Positions 35,001 to 46,250 of a stretch of DNA of 64,000 nucleotides are shown here, piece after piece (positions within the stretch are counted from its first letter, which is position 1; each line of letters begins with the position of its first letter). A model generated the notes under the pieces. It searched no databases, was not told the DNA's origin, and worked only from the letters and a program-made list of their open reading frames with translations. Origin of the DNA: Lotus japonicus (taxonomy: Eukaryota > Streptophyta > Magnoliopsida > Fabales > Fabaceae); assembly GCF_012489685.1 (NCBI RefSeq), contig NC_080042.1, forward strand, positions 74,638,566-74,702,565, given 5' to 3'. A program made the translations under genes and the position numbers.

Positions 35001-37030
35001 TGTCTTCAAATACAGCCTGTTGGACCAGTTTGTACAACACCTTCCTGTGGTAGTCTCTTAATGGCAAAGTACTATTGTAGTGTTTGCAAATTTTTTGATG
35101 ATGAAAGGTATATGACATCCTCAAAACTTGTCACTCCTTTTTAATTGCTTAGTCAATCAGCCTGGAACAAGAGAGTTGATGAAACCATGAGGCCATTGTT
35201 CCAAAGGCAACCTTATAATAAATTTTCTTCTGCTTGTAAATCAAAATGATGGACTAAGCTAGGTATTCAATAAGTATCTTGGATATTCAAAAGCCAAAAT
35301 GAACTTACCTGGAATCTGCTCTGAATTCTTATGCTTAAAGAAACTGTATTAATGGCCTGTGTTTGTCTTGAATCTCAAATATTTTCAATAAACAGGTTCA
35401 CTTCTGTATTGATTGTCTTACTTTTTTCCTTTTCAATGACACAGCTGTACTACTTTGATCATTCTCATATTTTACATGCACTTCAATTTCACAGGACGGT
35501 TTATCATTGCCCTTTCTGCAATCTATGTCGTCTGGGAAAGGGACTCGGTGTTGACTTCTTTCATTGCATGCAATGTAATTGTTGTTTGTCAATGAAATTG
35601 GATGATCACCTATGCCGGGAAAAGGGCTTAGAAACAAACTGTCCCATCTGCTGTGATTTTTTGTTCACATCCAGTGCATCTGTCAGAGCTCTCCCTTGTG
35701 GACATTTCATGCATTCTGCTTGCTTTCAGGTCATCATCATGTTCTTATTATTTCCCATAAATTTATGGAATGCAATTATCATAAAAATGTTTAAGTGACA
35801 TTTTCTTCCTGTTTCAGGCATACGCATGCAGCCACTACATCTGTCCAATCTGTAGCAAATCTATGGGGGATATGGCGGTATGAGATTCGCCACTCAAAAC
35901 TACACAATGCATATTTGATCTAATTTTCAATTCTGATATTGATGATCAAACTCTTTACATGATAGTATTTCTTTCACATGAGTTGGATTTGAGGAATGCT
36001 CAGTAATGTGGAAAACTGGAGATAGTAGTCATCTTTTTCTAGAAGGGATACAGGCACCAATGCTCCCTTGCACATGAACCACAAAATTGAATTAACAAAA
36101 ATGCAATGGTGAACCATTTTTTGGAAATAAACATTATCAATACTCAAATAATCAATCTTCATTGCAATTTTCGGGAACCATATTTGACTGTCACAATTGT
36201 TTAGGAAACTTAACTTCTATGACATGTATCTGATCACTGGATGTTATTGTCAAGCTTATTAGACGAAATAATGTTTCCCAAAACTCCGTGACAGCCACCA
36301 AAAAACTAGATGTAGTTGATGACAACAATTCAAGACTTATTATTCATCAAAATATACTTACTATTAAAGTACTCAAACACTATATGCCCAATGGCATGCC
36401 CTTAATTTTTTATTTTTTTGTAGAACATAGTCATTTATTTCTATTCACCTTGAAGTGGCCATGCCAATATTGAATCATTTCAACATCTGTGCCTTCTGTC
36501 TCCAAAATTTCCAGTGGAAGATGTTGCTGGCAATATGTCTTAACATTAGCATCCTTAAACAGATAATGGTGCAGTTATACTCTTTTATACATATTAAGTT
36601 GCTTCTATGAACATTTGTAGGTTTACTTTGGCATGCTTGATGCTCTATTGGCTTCTGAGGAGCTCCCAGAAGAATTTCGGAATCGACGTCAGGTGAAAAA
36701 TATTAACAGATAGTACAGTTATTAAAGCAGAAAGAATTAGTCTAACCTTCTAAAAGTTTAAGTGAATAAAAAAGGGCTACTTTTAGTATTTTGATTTGTA
36801 GTGTAATTTTGATCTAAGAAATGTTAGGTTGATCACTTGAGAAAGAGAATGTAGGGGAAAAAATGAAAAGGATCATCGTTTGTTAGTTCAAAATTTTATG
36901 TAAACATTTTCTTATGTTGATATGACAGGATATACTTTGTAATGACTGCCATGAGAAGGGTACTGCTCCATTCCATTGGCTATACCACAAGTGTGGGTTT
37001 TGCGGATCTTACAACACAAGGAAAATTTGA
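29065..37030 (+). CDS. BTS: BRUTUS-type hemerythrin/RING E3 ubiquitin ligase
   Basis: An iron-binding E3 ligase that targets bHLH regulators of iron uptake. Fourteen exons, all GT/AG and phase-consistent: 29065-29361, 30133-30342, 31003-31197, 31279-31640, 32363-32585, 32817-32985, 33093-34319, 34406-34577, 34675-34896, 34970-35107, 35495-35729, 35818-35877, 36621-36692, 36929-37030; 1227 residues (Arabidopsis BTS about 1250). Three hemerythrin modules show HxxxE: HHCNAED (92-98), FHSIAED and AHSNAED. Then come a CHY zinc finger ([17 protein letters not shown]), a CTCHY finger, RING-H2 (NCPICCDF...CGHFMHSAC...CPICSKS) and a C-terminal zinc ribbon ([10 protein letters not shown]...[12 protein letters not shown]). 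Three hemerythrins and the linker motifs [15 protein letters not shown] and LNSSLFMWG favour BTS over BTSL. Exon 1 has a (GGT)n-coded Gly run. Confidence 0.95.
29592..29696 (+). mobile_element. Solo LTR, TRIM-like, in BTS intron 1
   Basis: TGTTAGAAGTCCTACATTGG is followed by TTTTTATAAAGAGTAGAACG and CTCAACTCTTGAGCTAG, the layout of short plant TRIM terminal repeats (TG start, central TATA, pyrimidine/GGGT end). No second repeat or primer-binding site is nearby. The right limit is approximate. Confidence 0.5.
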
Positions 37031-39262
37031 AGTGGACTCCAGTTTTCAATTGCTGCATTTCGCAGTCGTGATGGATTGTAATTTAAGTCAGCTCCTTAAA
37101 CTGAGATTTGGATTAATGTGTTATGCATATATACAGTGTCCAGAACCACTACTTGACTGAGATTTATGTCCCACAATGACTCTGTACAAAGTGTAGAACC
37201 AATGCATTGTATATAAATAACAAGTACTGAACCCTGTGAATAGCATATTAGCATCTTTGCGCTTGGGCAATGACGCAGCCAGTGAGGTACTAACTGAGGC
37301 TCGTCTCTTGCTGGATTATTTTTTTTGTCAAAGGTCTATTGCTGGTTGAAAACTATTTCCAAAATCATGTTTGTATTCTGATTAAAAAAAAAATCATGTT
37401 TGTATTCTGATCCTCTACTTTTCTTTTCACAATTTTGGTACTCTGAGTTTAGTAATTTCACGGTTTTGGTCACCTATTCTTTTAAACCATGCAATATGGT
37501 TCAATCGTCAATTCCCTATCCAATAATTAACATTTTTTTTCCTAAGGTAACCCCTCTTTTTTCTAAGTTAATTCCTTTTGGTCCCTCTAGTTTAGTGGTT
37601 GACTATGTAGTGCATGTGATGACTTGGATGACATTTATATTATGAAAGTAATGTTTTTTTATAATTATTCTATGGGAAAATATGCATAAAATAGAGGGAT
37701 CAAAATTACAAAACCACTAAACTAGATTACTAGAGGGATTATTAATCACATCAATTTCTAGAGCTAGGGACTATGATTATTTAGTGGGAAACAACTACTC
37801 TCTGCAATGCCAAATACTACATCTTACATAATTATAATAATTCTTCATGTGGTTTGATTAATGTGTGTAACTAATTTTATGGTATACTGGCCATTAGAAC
37901 CTGGTAATTTTTTCCAAACAAGGAGTCACATTACGTTAACAATGTCTTAGCCAATCGAGTTCCATATTTGTGCTGAAGGAATGAAAGAAAATCATAGTCT
38001 TAGTCAGCTTCCACGCAATGTCCCTCTATATCTTAATTAGTTGTGAAATCCTTATTCACCAATAGTGGGAAAAGCTAGATAGCACCCAGAGACAGAGACA
38101 TTCAGAGGCAACCTTGGATACAAACCAACACAACATATGGTTTCGTTTGTTGTTAGGTACAATACATATCTAATACACTGAACGTGTATATATCTCTTGA
38201 ACTTCTTCATGAAGCCCAAGCCAATTGCAATTAATGAAGAAAATTGACAACCTCATTCAGAACAAAATCAGTGGTCCCACCATGCCCGCTGGAGAAGGCT
38301 ATAATTTGATTGTTAAGACATGTCAAAACTTAATCGGGTCCCTAATTGGATTATGGTCATGACTATGAATTGAAAAGATAGATCAACCTACTTTGAGTTT
38401 TCAATTTCCCCTTAACGTTTTTTGTTTTATACCTCTTTAAAGGGTTAAAAGTAACAAGAAAGCTTCAATGCATATTATAAGGTCCAAAATCACAGCTAAT
38501 ATCGTGAGGTAAAAGGTGTAGGAGTGTGTTATATTTTCTTAGTTGCTTTCTCACCAACCATAAGGGTTATGTACTACGATGAAAAAAAGTCCTAAAGAAG
38601 GAACAAGCTTTCCCAACTGCTTAAGTTTTCAACCAAACCATAAGCCACTCTTTTCATTCTTCCATAAACCAAACCAAAACTACCAAGAGCTAGGTTTCAA
38701 GCATCTGAAATAAGGGAAAGGAAGAAAAAACATCCCTTATGTGGAAACCGACTCCAACTGTATTCAACTAACATAAAAACCAAACTGTGGTCAATATGCT
38801 AGATGATATCAACTACATTAATATATTTTTAACAATTGAAGTAGTCAAGTAGCCAAATATCCTCCTTTTTGGGTTGGACATGTTTGCATCATAGATCTCA
38901 ATAATGGGTGGCAAAAGCACCGACCCTTTGTTATTATAATTCCATTAGATAAATATTTAATATCAAACCTATAGGAAAGGACAAAGATGAGGAATATTTG
39001 TGAAATATACGACCTGCCAACAAGGTTAATTCCATAAAATAGTTCATCTAGAACAAGGTTATTTATATAGGCTAGTCACTAGTGGATCAATATGGTATCA
39101 GACTTGCGTACCCAAAATACTCAACCCTTAAGTCTTGAGATCGAGCCTGTGAAAGGTAAAGTACTAAAGTACTTACAGGAGGGGGCGAAGAAATGTCTTA
39201 CATATTTATCGCGAGGCCAACTCAGAAGCTAGTGACATCAGGATGTTAAATGGTAGAAACTT
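37031..39262. other. Intergenic downstream of BTS
   Basis: Contains the BTS 3' UTR, a 28-bp tandem duplication at about 37358-37411 (AAATCATGTTTGTATTCTGA twice) and AT-rich DNA. At 39085-39185, ATGGTATCAGAC and AGGAGGGGGCGA resemble a primer-binding site and purine tract of a decayed TRIM, but terminal repeats were not found. Confidence 0.4.
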
Positions 39263-39630
39263 ATTTTGGGACTTAACTTAATTTTTGTGGGCCTAAATTG
39301 CCACATAGGATTTAAGACACCCATAAGGTCTTCATGCATATTTCACTCTAGTGGTTGAGATCTTATTTTACTTTTGACTGAACCCACAGTACCCAATATA
39401 TTTATATTATTTATTTTCCTCCCTAATTTTCAATTTGGTTATGGTATTGAAGAAGAGAAAAAAAAATATTATTTTATTTAAGATCTCACATTTGAGAGTA
39501 CCTGAACTAAAGCACGGATCTTAGCTTTTGTTAAGATCTCATGTCATGTAGTATAGCTCCAATGGTGAGATCTAATAAGATCTAGATCTTATTTTAAGAT
39601 CCCAAAATAAGGATTCTATTGGAGATGCTC
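39263..39630. mobile_element. Harbinger MITE, second copy, left end eroded
   Basis: Matches the MITE at 1647-2027 through most of its length (CTTATTTTGGGACTTAACTT, GCCACATAGGATTTAAGACA, the TAAGATCTAGATCTTA palindromic region). It ends TTGGAGATGCTC at 39630, followed by TTA. The first 20 or so bases of the left terminus are missing or diverged. Confidence 0.75.
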
Positions 39631-40332
39631 TTATTTAAATATTATTAATGGACTCACACCAAAAGTTTTGCTCTCCTCCCTTTCTTTAGGGGATACAGGT
39701 AAGGTTTGTCTTACCCACAAGTCTAGTCAGAGCAGGGCCGGTCCAACCCTAAGTGAGGCCTAAAGCGAACTTTAAAGGGAGGCCTAAGTGAGGCATTTTT
39801 GTCTAAAAAAAATTTCTTTATTACATTTTTTATTTAAACTTTATTTTTCTAGCTTTTGTATTGCATCCAATTCCAATTAGTTAGTACTTTACGGTCCTTT
39901 TGTATTGTAGAAAAAGGAAATTTTTATTGTATCAAAACTCAACATAACCATGAAACCATCCCCTCATGGTCATGCCGACATGGATACTGGAGTCTGGATA
40001 GGCATACCGCATACATGATTAAAAGCAAACTAAAATAGAAAGGCTTAATTGCATTTTTGCTCCCTCATCTTTCATCGTTGTGCGAAGTCCCTCCCTCATG
40101 TTTAAAATGAGCAGATTCTCTCCCTCATGTATTAAGTTGTTAAATTTTGCTCCTTCCGTTAGTCAGCCGTCTGAAAGCTAACGGCGGTTGCTATTTTCAC
40201 CTCTCCTTTTACTATATGCACCACCCACACTAAATAAAAAAATATATATTTTATTTTTTTCCATAAAAAAAATATTTTTTATTTTTAAATTTATATATTC
40301 AATGTTATCTTCTTCTCTGCCCCAACCATGAA

Positions 40333-40628
40333 CCACCACCGCCACCCAAAACGCCACCGCCAAGCCTAGGAAATTCACATCAAACAACCCAGAAAATTCT
40401 TTGTTGTTGCAGAACCCCAAACCCATCATTTTCTTCTCCCCACTTCTCCTTCAACCCACGGCCATCACCATGCCACTTTCTCTTCATCCATTTTAATTAC
40501 AGCACCACTACATCCAAGTCCATCTCAATTTTTGCTATAGCACCACACCGCCACCCACAACGCCACCGCCCTCAATCCCAGCCTAGCCAAACCCAGGAAA
40601 GTCCATCAAATAACCCAGAAAACCCTCC
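40333..40628. repeat. Diverged internal duplication in the Pack-MULE
   Basis: The stretch at 40333-40400 (ACCGCCACCCAAAACGCCAC, then CATCAAACAACCCAGAAAA) recurs at 40541-40628 (ACCGCCACCCACAACGCCAC, then CATCAAATAACCCAGAAAA). The sequence is CA-rich and unlike the surrounding AT-rich DNA; it may be a second captured piece. Confidence 0.65.
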
Positions 40629-40676
40629 ATCATTCCTTCTTCTCCATCACCAAGAAAAGAGGGAAATTAGAGAGTG

Positions 40677-41160
40677 ACCTGCACGCCCTAAGTGTTGACG
40701 TCGAGATGATCAGCGATGAGGAAACGGAAGCGAGAGGAGCCAAGGTTGGTGCCCGACCCGATAACCCAGTTCGATGGGAACCCGGAGACCTTCCAGGCGA
40801 CGTAGGTGAGCACATCGACGGAGTTGGAAACGATGATGAGGACAGAGTCCGGGGAGTAACGGACTCGCCGGCGATCTGGCGAGCTCCGGCAGTGACGATG
40901 ATGAGATCGGAGCCGGCGGTGACAGAGGCGCTGATCCGGGTGCGGGGGAGGAAGCCAACGACGTGCTGGAGGTCGAGCATCTCGCCATGGAGCTTGTCAG
41001 GCTTGTTGTCGACGATGGAGAGCTCGTCGGTGAGGTCTTGGGTGAGGAAGGTCTGGCAATTGCCATGCTGACGTTGCCGGCGCCGATGACAGAGACCTTG
41101 GTATGGCGTTTGATGGGGAGGGAGGGGCGGCGTAGGTGATGGGCTTGAAGAAGGCTTCGG
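40677..41160 (-). pseudogene. L-lactate dehydrogenase fragment captured by MULE
   Basis: The parent enzyme is NAD-dependent cytosolic LDH. On the minus strand: FFKPITYAAPPSPIKRHTKV, SVIGAGNVSMAIA (Rossmann GxGxxG region), a one-base loss, then [61 protein letters not shown]. About 22 codons are then missing. In another frame follow [39 protein letters not shown] and [10 protein letters not shown]. It ends TAGGGCGTGCAG|GT, which looks like a preserved exon border. Two shifts, an internal deletion and a stop make it non-functional. The substrate-binding and catalytic His half is absent. Its start and end positions are approximate. Confidence 0.9.
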
Positions 41161-41970
41161 TTAGGGGCAGAGAAGAAGATGAGTGGATGGGTTTTTTTTT
41201 TTACATTGAATATATAAATTTAAAAACGAATTATATATTTTTTAATTTAGTGTAGGTGGTGCAGATAGTAAAAGGAGAGGTGAAAATAGCAACCGCCGTT
41301 AGCTTTCAGACGGCTGACTAACAGAAGGAGCAAAATTTAACAACTTAATACATAAGGGAGGGAATCTGCTCATTTTAAACATGGGGGAGGGACTTCGCAC
41401 AACGATGAAAGATGAGGGAGCAAAAGTGCAATTAAGCCAAATAGAAATCAGAAAAAACAAAACAGCAAAGAGGCTAGGGCGTAACTACTTACAATAAAGG
41501 GAGTTTTGTTTTCCTATTGATCTTCTCCCGTTCTTCTCAATGGCTAATCAAGTAATCAAAGAAAAAATAAATTATGGAGGAGAATTCTTTTACAAAGGAT
41601 ATGAGAGTTTGAGAGAGACTGAGAGAGTGGCAGGGAGAGTAGAAACGTTACTAGGATTTAATTGAGAGAAAAGGAAAGGTCAGAGAATAAAAGGTGAAGA
41701 AAAAGAATAGGTAATATCAATTAGTTGTCAATTAAGATTGCTAATTTAGTAATTGTCAATTAAGATTTTTTGAGAAAAATTAGAGAAGAAACAACTAACA
41801 AAGTGGTAGGTAATGGTGAGTAACAAAATGGTAGTATTTTTTCTTTTTTTTTATTTGAGGCCTTATTTGCAAAAATATGAGGCCTTTTTTACTTTGAAAA
41901 AAAAAAAATTTTTTGAGGCCTAAAGCCCTTGCTTGGGTCGCTTGACCCTTGGGCCGGCCCTGAGTCAGAG

Positions 41971-42516
41971 TGAGAAGCCACTCTTTGTCAATTATTTTCT
42001 CAACAAATACTTAGCTTCCTTGTGTTCAGACATCAACCTACTTATTAGATATCAAGGTTAATCTAATCACTTAATTGTGGGAGACAGAGAAAGATTATGG
42101 CATTAGACTCAAGCTCTTGATCAATTTTAGTCGGTATATGTTATTGGTCCCACTTTCTATCAATTCCTAGTCAAGATGAAAAGAAGGCACCAACAACAAC
42201 AAACCATCAAAAGGTTAGTTGGAGCTTTCTCAGTCTAGAAATGAAATCTTGCAATGATATGTCACCTCCTTTGCGAGCCAGAGAGATCTTAAAAATCTAT
42301 TGAGGGAACAGTGGAAATAAAAATCAATCTTCATCTCGAGATTCTCTTTCCTCATTTTGATTTTATTTCTTGGCTTATTAATGTTAATTTCAATCAGGTA
42401 AGTTATTAACATATTAGGAAACAGGGGAACACGATTAATGGCTTTTCCAGTGACGCGTGGATCCAACCAGCGCTATGTTGATGATCAAGATATATAAATT
42501 AGGTCCATAAATGGTA
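41971..42516. other. No gene seen
   Basis: AT-rich DNA between the hAT and the Stowaway MITE. The open frame at 42230-42466 has no recognisable feature. Confidence 0.5.
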
Positions 42517-42792
42517 CTCCTTCCATTCCTATATAACTGACATTTTAAGGTTGTTGCACAAGTATTAAGAAATAACAATTAATGTTCTTGTTTTATTAAA
42601 ACTACTATCTAACTTCCTATTATACCCTTTATCTCTCTTATTAATTATAACTTTTCAATTTTCCCACCACCAATAAATGAAGGGTACAATTAGTAAAGTA
42701 TAGCTAATGCTCTCTTGAACTTTGTAAAGTGGTAGATAATTAAGAATAAAATTCGGCTAAAAATAGTGTCAGTTATATAGGAACGGAGGGAG
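42517..42792. mobile_element. Stowaway-type MITE
   Basis: CTCCTTCCATTCCTATATAA at the left is the inverse of TTATATAGGAACGGAGGGAG at the right, flanked by TA on both sides (42515-42516 and 42793-42794). Non-coding. Confidence 0.85.
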
Positions 42793-42794
42793 TA

Positions 42795-43768
42795 TAATAT
42801 AATGTGAGCTTGAGAGTGTGCGAACACTCATTTTCACATTTTCTTTTCAACATTCATCGATTGAAATTCATATGGGATTTGCTAAAATTGTTAGTTCTGC
42901 TTTCAATTTAGTGAGACTCAATAGAGTGTTAAAAAAAGAGTGTAAAATAAGTATCGCTTTACATTTTCATGTGGTCTTTTAATATGAATATTTGAGTGAA
43001 TAGTTAAATTGATCACTAAAAGTGTTAGGCATTGTGGCGCTGGCAAGTTCATTCTTAGAAGAAGAAAATGCATTGCATGGTCTCAAATTGTGTAAAATGG
43101 CGTCAAGTTAGACTCTGTGTCAAATAAAATATCGATCAAGTTAGTGCATGTGGTCAAATAAGAACTTGACCGACATTTTATCTTAACTCAAGGACTAACT
43201 TGACAAACGTTTTACACAATTAGAGACCGCAAGAGTATTTCTAAGTCTAGAAACGAACTTGTCAGGGTCAACATTTTCAGAATATAATATAAAATTATTC
43301 ATATATGATGTTCTAATTTTGGAGGAGTAGCTATAGACAATGAGGACGGAATGAGACAAGCAGAAGAAATTGCCTCTGCTATTAAGAAACAAATTTTGAC
43401 GATTGAAATACACGTATATCTATTTTAATTATCAAACTATTCAGCTTGATAAACAGCTAAAATTGGCTAAATATTAATCTCAACTTGAATTTGGTGTTGT
43501 GTTAAAAATAATATCAAAGTTAGCATATGCTAGAGCCAATGCTAATAGTGATACGGTACCGCTAGCCTATGCGACTGGTGTTAATATTGACAATTTAGTA
43601 ACTAGCCATGAGAATTACGCCAGCCAAATTATAACCTCAGCCAGTCAAATTAGTTCATGTAAAAACAAAAGAATCTTTAATCCTAAGAAATTTTCTAAAT
43701 CACCAAGATAAATATTGTGTAAAATTAAATGTATGAAATTTCATAGCATGATATGATGATATGTAAAT
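42795..43768. other. No gene seen
   Basis: AT-rich DNA. Parts around 43050-43260 show an inverted arrangement (GTCTCAAATTGTGTAAAATG against TTTTACACAATTAGAGACCG), suggesting a further small MITE of about 200 bases with uncertain ends. Confidence 0.4.
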
Positions 43769-44490
43769 TAGGGGTGTATAAGGGACTGGTTGGGACGGAG
43801 TTTTGGTTAACCTCAATCCGGCCCTAAACATTGACCGGGTCAATTCATAGACCCTAACCCATCCTTAGACTCGAAGTAACCCGAAAATATGCGGGCCCAA
43901 TTTAGGACGGACCTATGTAGGACGAGATTGGGTTGGCCCGAGAGACAATAAGTTTAAGACTATTTGATACTAATTGTAAAATTTAAAGAAATAACATACT
44001 AAAAGAGTTATAAGGTATAACTATTTTTTAGAAGAAAGAACTTGAAAGGATCCAATTCTTGCATAATCTATTGCAGTTGAGATGTTTACAATTTGTTTGA
44101 TTGATTTTTTTTGGTACATTTTGTTTGATTGATCTATATGCACGTGTCACTCATTTTGTTTGATCTCTCTTCACTTGTCTCACATGTGCATAATGCACAT
44201 GCATGATTTTTTCTTGTTAGAGCATGAAAGTATTCATCTTTCGACCAACGTCTATTTAATTCATAAGATAGATGTTAAACATTTTCATCTCATCCACATG
44301 ATAAGATAAATTTGACCACCATCTATCACATTTTAATCATTATAATAAATTAAAATTTTATAAAATATATATGTGGGATGGGCCGGGTGACCCGAGGGGT
44401 CAACCCGAACCTGACTCGAAGCCGAACAACTCAATAATCGATCTGAATCCAGTATCTTTTAATGATCAGACCGGGTCTTGTACACCCCTA
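43769..44490. mobile_element. hAT-type non-autonomous element
   Basis: It begins TAGGGGTGTA and ends TACACCCCTA, with 8-base flanks ATGTAAAT and ATATAAAT that differ at one position. Subterminal regions carry GACCGGGTC and CCCGAACC motifs like other plant hAT elements. No transposase coding. Confidence 0.75.
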
Positions 44491-45327
44491 ATATAAATAG
44501 GGTCTCACCAGCACTTATTTATTACAACCGTCAATCACTGAACCTGCAGCTACCACAAAAGCCGAAGAGGAAGGGCCACATAATTGAAGTACATTCCTTA
44601 CACTATGCTAACACATTTATGTACCATATTTCAAAAGGCTTTTATTTTCTGCTTCCATCTTTATCGCTCAACTCACTAAACTTTCCTTGGCATCATGGCA
44701 TGCAAATTTAAATTTTGTACTGCATAACATTCCGGTACAATACCCGAACAAATTCACGTTAAATTTTCACACCAACTTGTACTTTACATTCCCTACCTCA
44801 CTAAGTGACATGTAGTGGGAAAATTAGAGCTAGCAGGTGGCAGAAAATTTGCCAAAAAATTTCAAATATAAGATACCTAAAAAAAATCAAATTATGCGTT
44901 TTTGCTCTTGTTTTTTCTTCACAGATAAAGAAAATTAGGATTAAATATGATTTTAGTGTCTGACTTACAAATTATGCATTTTTTTCTTTCTAAATAACCA
45001 TTTTAGATTAGAATGTATAAGTAAGGTAAAAAAAAACAAATTTAATCATAAAACTATAACAAAAACCGTTAAAAAGTATGAGCAGGTTAATGATGGGAGA
45101 AAAAGTAAAAGGAAATTAATGTGAGTGGTCAATTAGCAAATCAAGTGAAATCAGATGCTTAAGAAAAAATAATAATAAACAAATAAATGTGAAAAAAAAT
45201 GTACAAGCTGTGAGTGAAGCTGAAGTAGCAGCCATACACGAAGCTCTTTGAATCTAGAGAAAGAAGGCTACATCATCAACATATACACTGATTTAGAATT
45301 AGAGCCGATCCTAGCCAAGCCGAGCCA
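44491..45327. other. Intergenic, 3' of the zinc-finger gene
   Basis: AT-rich; should include the 3' UTR of the C2H2 gene. No other gene seen. Confidence 0.5.
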
Positions 45328-46134
45328 TCAGGGTGGGGCTAGGCTCAGGTGCAAATCCAAGCCGAACCCATCATCAAAGCTGGGCCCCGCAGAGAACCCA
45401 CTCATGGATGGCCCATCAACCCTCCCATAGTGGGGCCGGGCCTGTACATGCGAGCCCATCGTTGACAATGTGGGTGAAGAATCCCCTGCTCCGCCGACGT
45501 ACGACATCGCTCCTGCACCCGCGGATCTCGCGCTCGTCACAATGCTAAAGTTGCTACCACCACCACCGTTACAGTTACTGACGCCGCCGTTACCGTTCGC
45601 CGACGGGAAAACGCAACCGTGCGAAACCGACACGTGGAAGGGAGGAGGGCCACCACGTGGCGGCATGTACACCCACGACGGTGTCCCCGCCGGCACCATC
45701 ATAGCTCCCGAGGGAGATAGCAGGTGCGGCGGCGGCGCGAAGGCGGAGATGATCGGGTTCCGGACGAAGGATACGGCGGCCTTCCGCGTGGCTTGTAGCT
45801 GCGCGCGCTTGAGCTGCTGGCGCTCTTTCTTGTGCGCGTTCTGGTGGCCGCCGAGGGCTTGGGAGTTTGCAAACTCTCGGCAGCAGTACTGGCACTCGTA
45901 TTTCCGGTCGCCGGAGGGAGTGTTTATGCCAGAGGCGGAGCCGGCGGCGTCTCCGTTGCCGGAGTCAGAGGAGCCTGATGGGGAAGTGGCCTTGACTGGT
46001 AGTGAGTCCGGCGTGTCTTCAAGCGCTGCGGCTTCGTCGTCCATGTCTTCATGGACGCTGAAGCCGAAGAGCTTTAAGCACGTGGTGGAATTGGAGTTTA
46101 CTCTTCTAGTGTGGTTGCGGATTTGATCCTCCAT
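45328..46134 (-). CDS. Single C2H2 zinc-finger factor, GIS/ZFP5/ZFP6/ZFP8-like
   Basis: A nuclear transcription factor of the group that links gibberellin and cytokinin signals to trichome and root-hair formation in Arabidopsis. One exon, 268 residues, ATG at 46134. The N-terminal motif CLKLFGFSV (19-27) is followed by a Ser/Gly-rich stretch. One C2H2 finger follows (C81, C84, H97, H101) containing the plant signature SQALGGHQ and the family's [20 protein letters not shown]. Then comes [18 protein letters not shown], a Gly/Asn-rich middle, a GRVDGPS motif and a C-terminal EAR repression motif LDLHLSL (260-266). GC content is much higher than its surroundings, as expected for coding DNA. A long open frame on the opposite strand is a shadow. 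I cannot assign one Arabidopsis orthologue. Confidence 0.93.
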   Translation of the reverse strand: MEDQIRNHTRRVNSNSTTCLKLFGFSVHEDMDDEAAALEDTPDSLPVKATSPSGSSDSGNGDAAGSASGINTPSGDRKYECQYCCREFANSQALGGHQNAHKKERQQLKRAQLQATRKAAVSFVRNPIISAFAPPPHLLSPSGAMMVPAGTPSWVYMPPRGGPPPFHVSVSHGCVFPSANGNGGVSNCNGGGGSNFSIVTSARSAGAGAMSYVGGAGDSSPTLSTMGSHVQARPHYGRVDGPSMSGFSAGPSFDDGFGLDLHLSLAPP

Positions 46135-46240
46135 GAGATCGAGTGTGTAGTTTTGTGTTTGAAAGATAAGAAAATGGTTTGTGTGGGAAGAAGGGGTGTG
46201 TTGATGTTAATGTTCAGGCTTGGTTGTGTGTCCTTGGGTC

Positions 46241-46250
46241 TATTTATACA
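46241..46250 (-). promoter_or_regulatory. TATA box of the zinc-finger gene
   Basis: TGTATAAATA on the minus strand, about 107 bases upstream of the ATG, a normal distance for a plant core promoter with a short leader. Confidence 0.6.

Larger units (their letters stand above)
40042..41438. mobile_element. Pack-MULE carrying a lactate dehydrogenase fragment
   Basis: Long terminal inverted repeats of about 270-280 bp (40042-40322 and 41166-41438; GGCTTAATTGCA at the outer ends) show only about seven mismatches over the outer 190 bases by eye. An exact 9-bp duplication AAATAGAAA (40033-40041 and 41439-41447) is diagnostic of Mutator-like elements. No MURA transposase is present. Between the repeats lie an LDH fragment (about 40677-41160) and a proline/histidine-rich stretch with an internal duplication (40333-40400 versus 40541-40628). 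It sits inside the hAT at 39733-41962. Confidence 0.92.
39733..41962. mobile_element. hAT element split by a Pack-MULE
   Basis: The left end CAGGGCCGGTCCAA is the inverted counterpart of the right end TTGGGCCGGCCCTG. An exact 8-bp duplication AGTCAGAG lies at 39725-39732 and 41963-41970. Subterminal sequence on both sides carries GAGGCCTAAAG. Excluding the inserted MULE and its target duplication, the element is about 0.8 kb and non-coding, so it depended on a transposase encoded elsewhere. Confidence 0.9.

Noticed and set aside
39085..39185. Complete TRIM element
   Set aside because: A primer-binding-site-like and purine-tract-like motif are present, but no pair of terminal repeats was found.
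40706..41071. Plus-strand and alternative minus-strand frames in the Pack-MULE
   Set aside because: Shadows of the LDH fragment. The LDH motifs occur in two other minus-strand phases.
45470..46126. 218-codon plus-strand open frame
   Set aside because: Antisense of the C2H2 zinc-finger gene. Its composition follows from the biased coding strand; no domain is seen.
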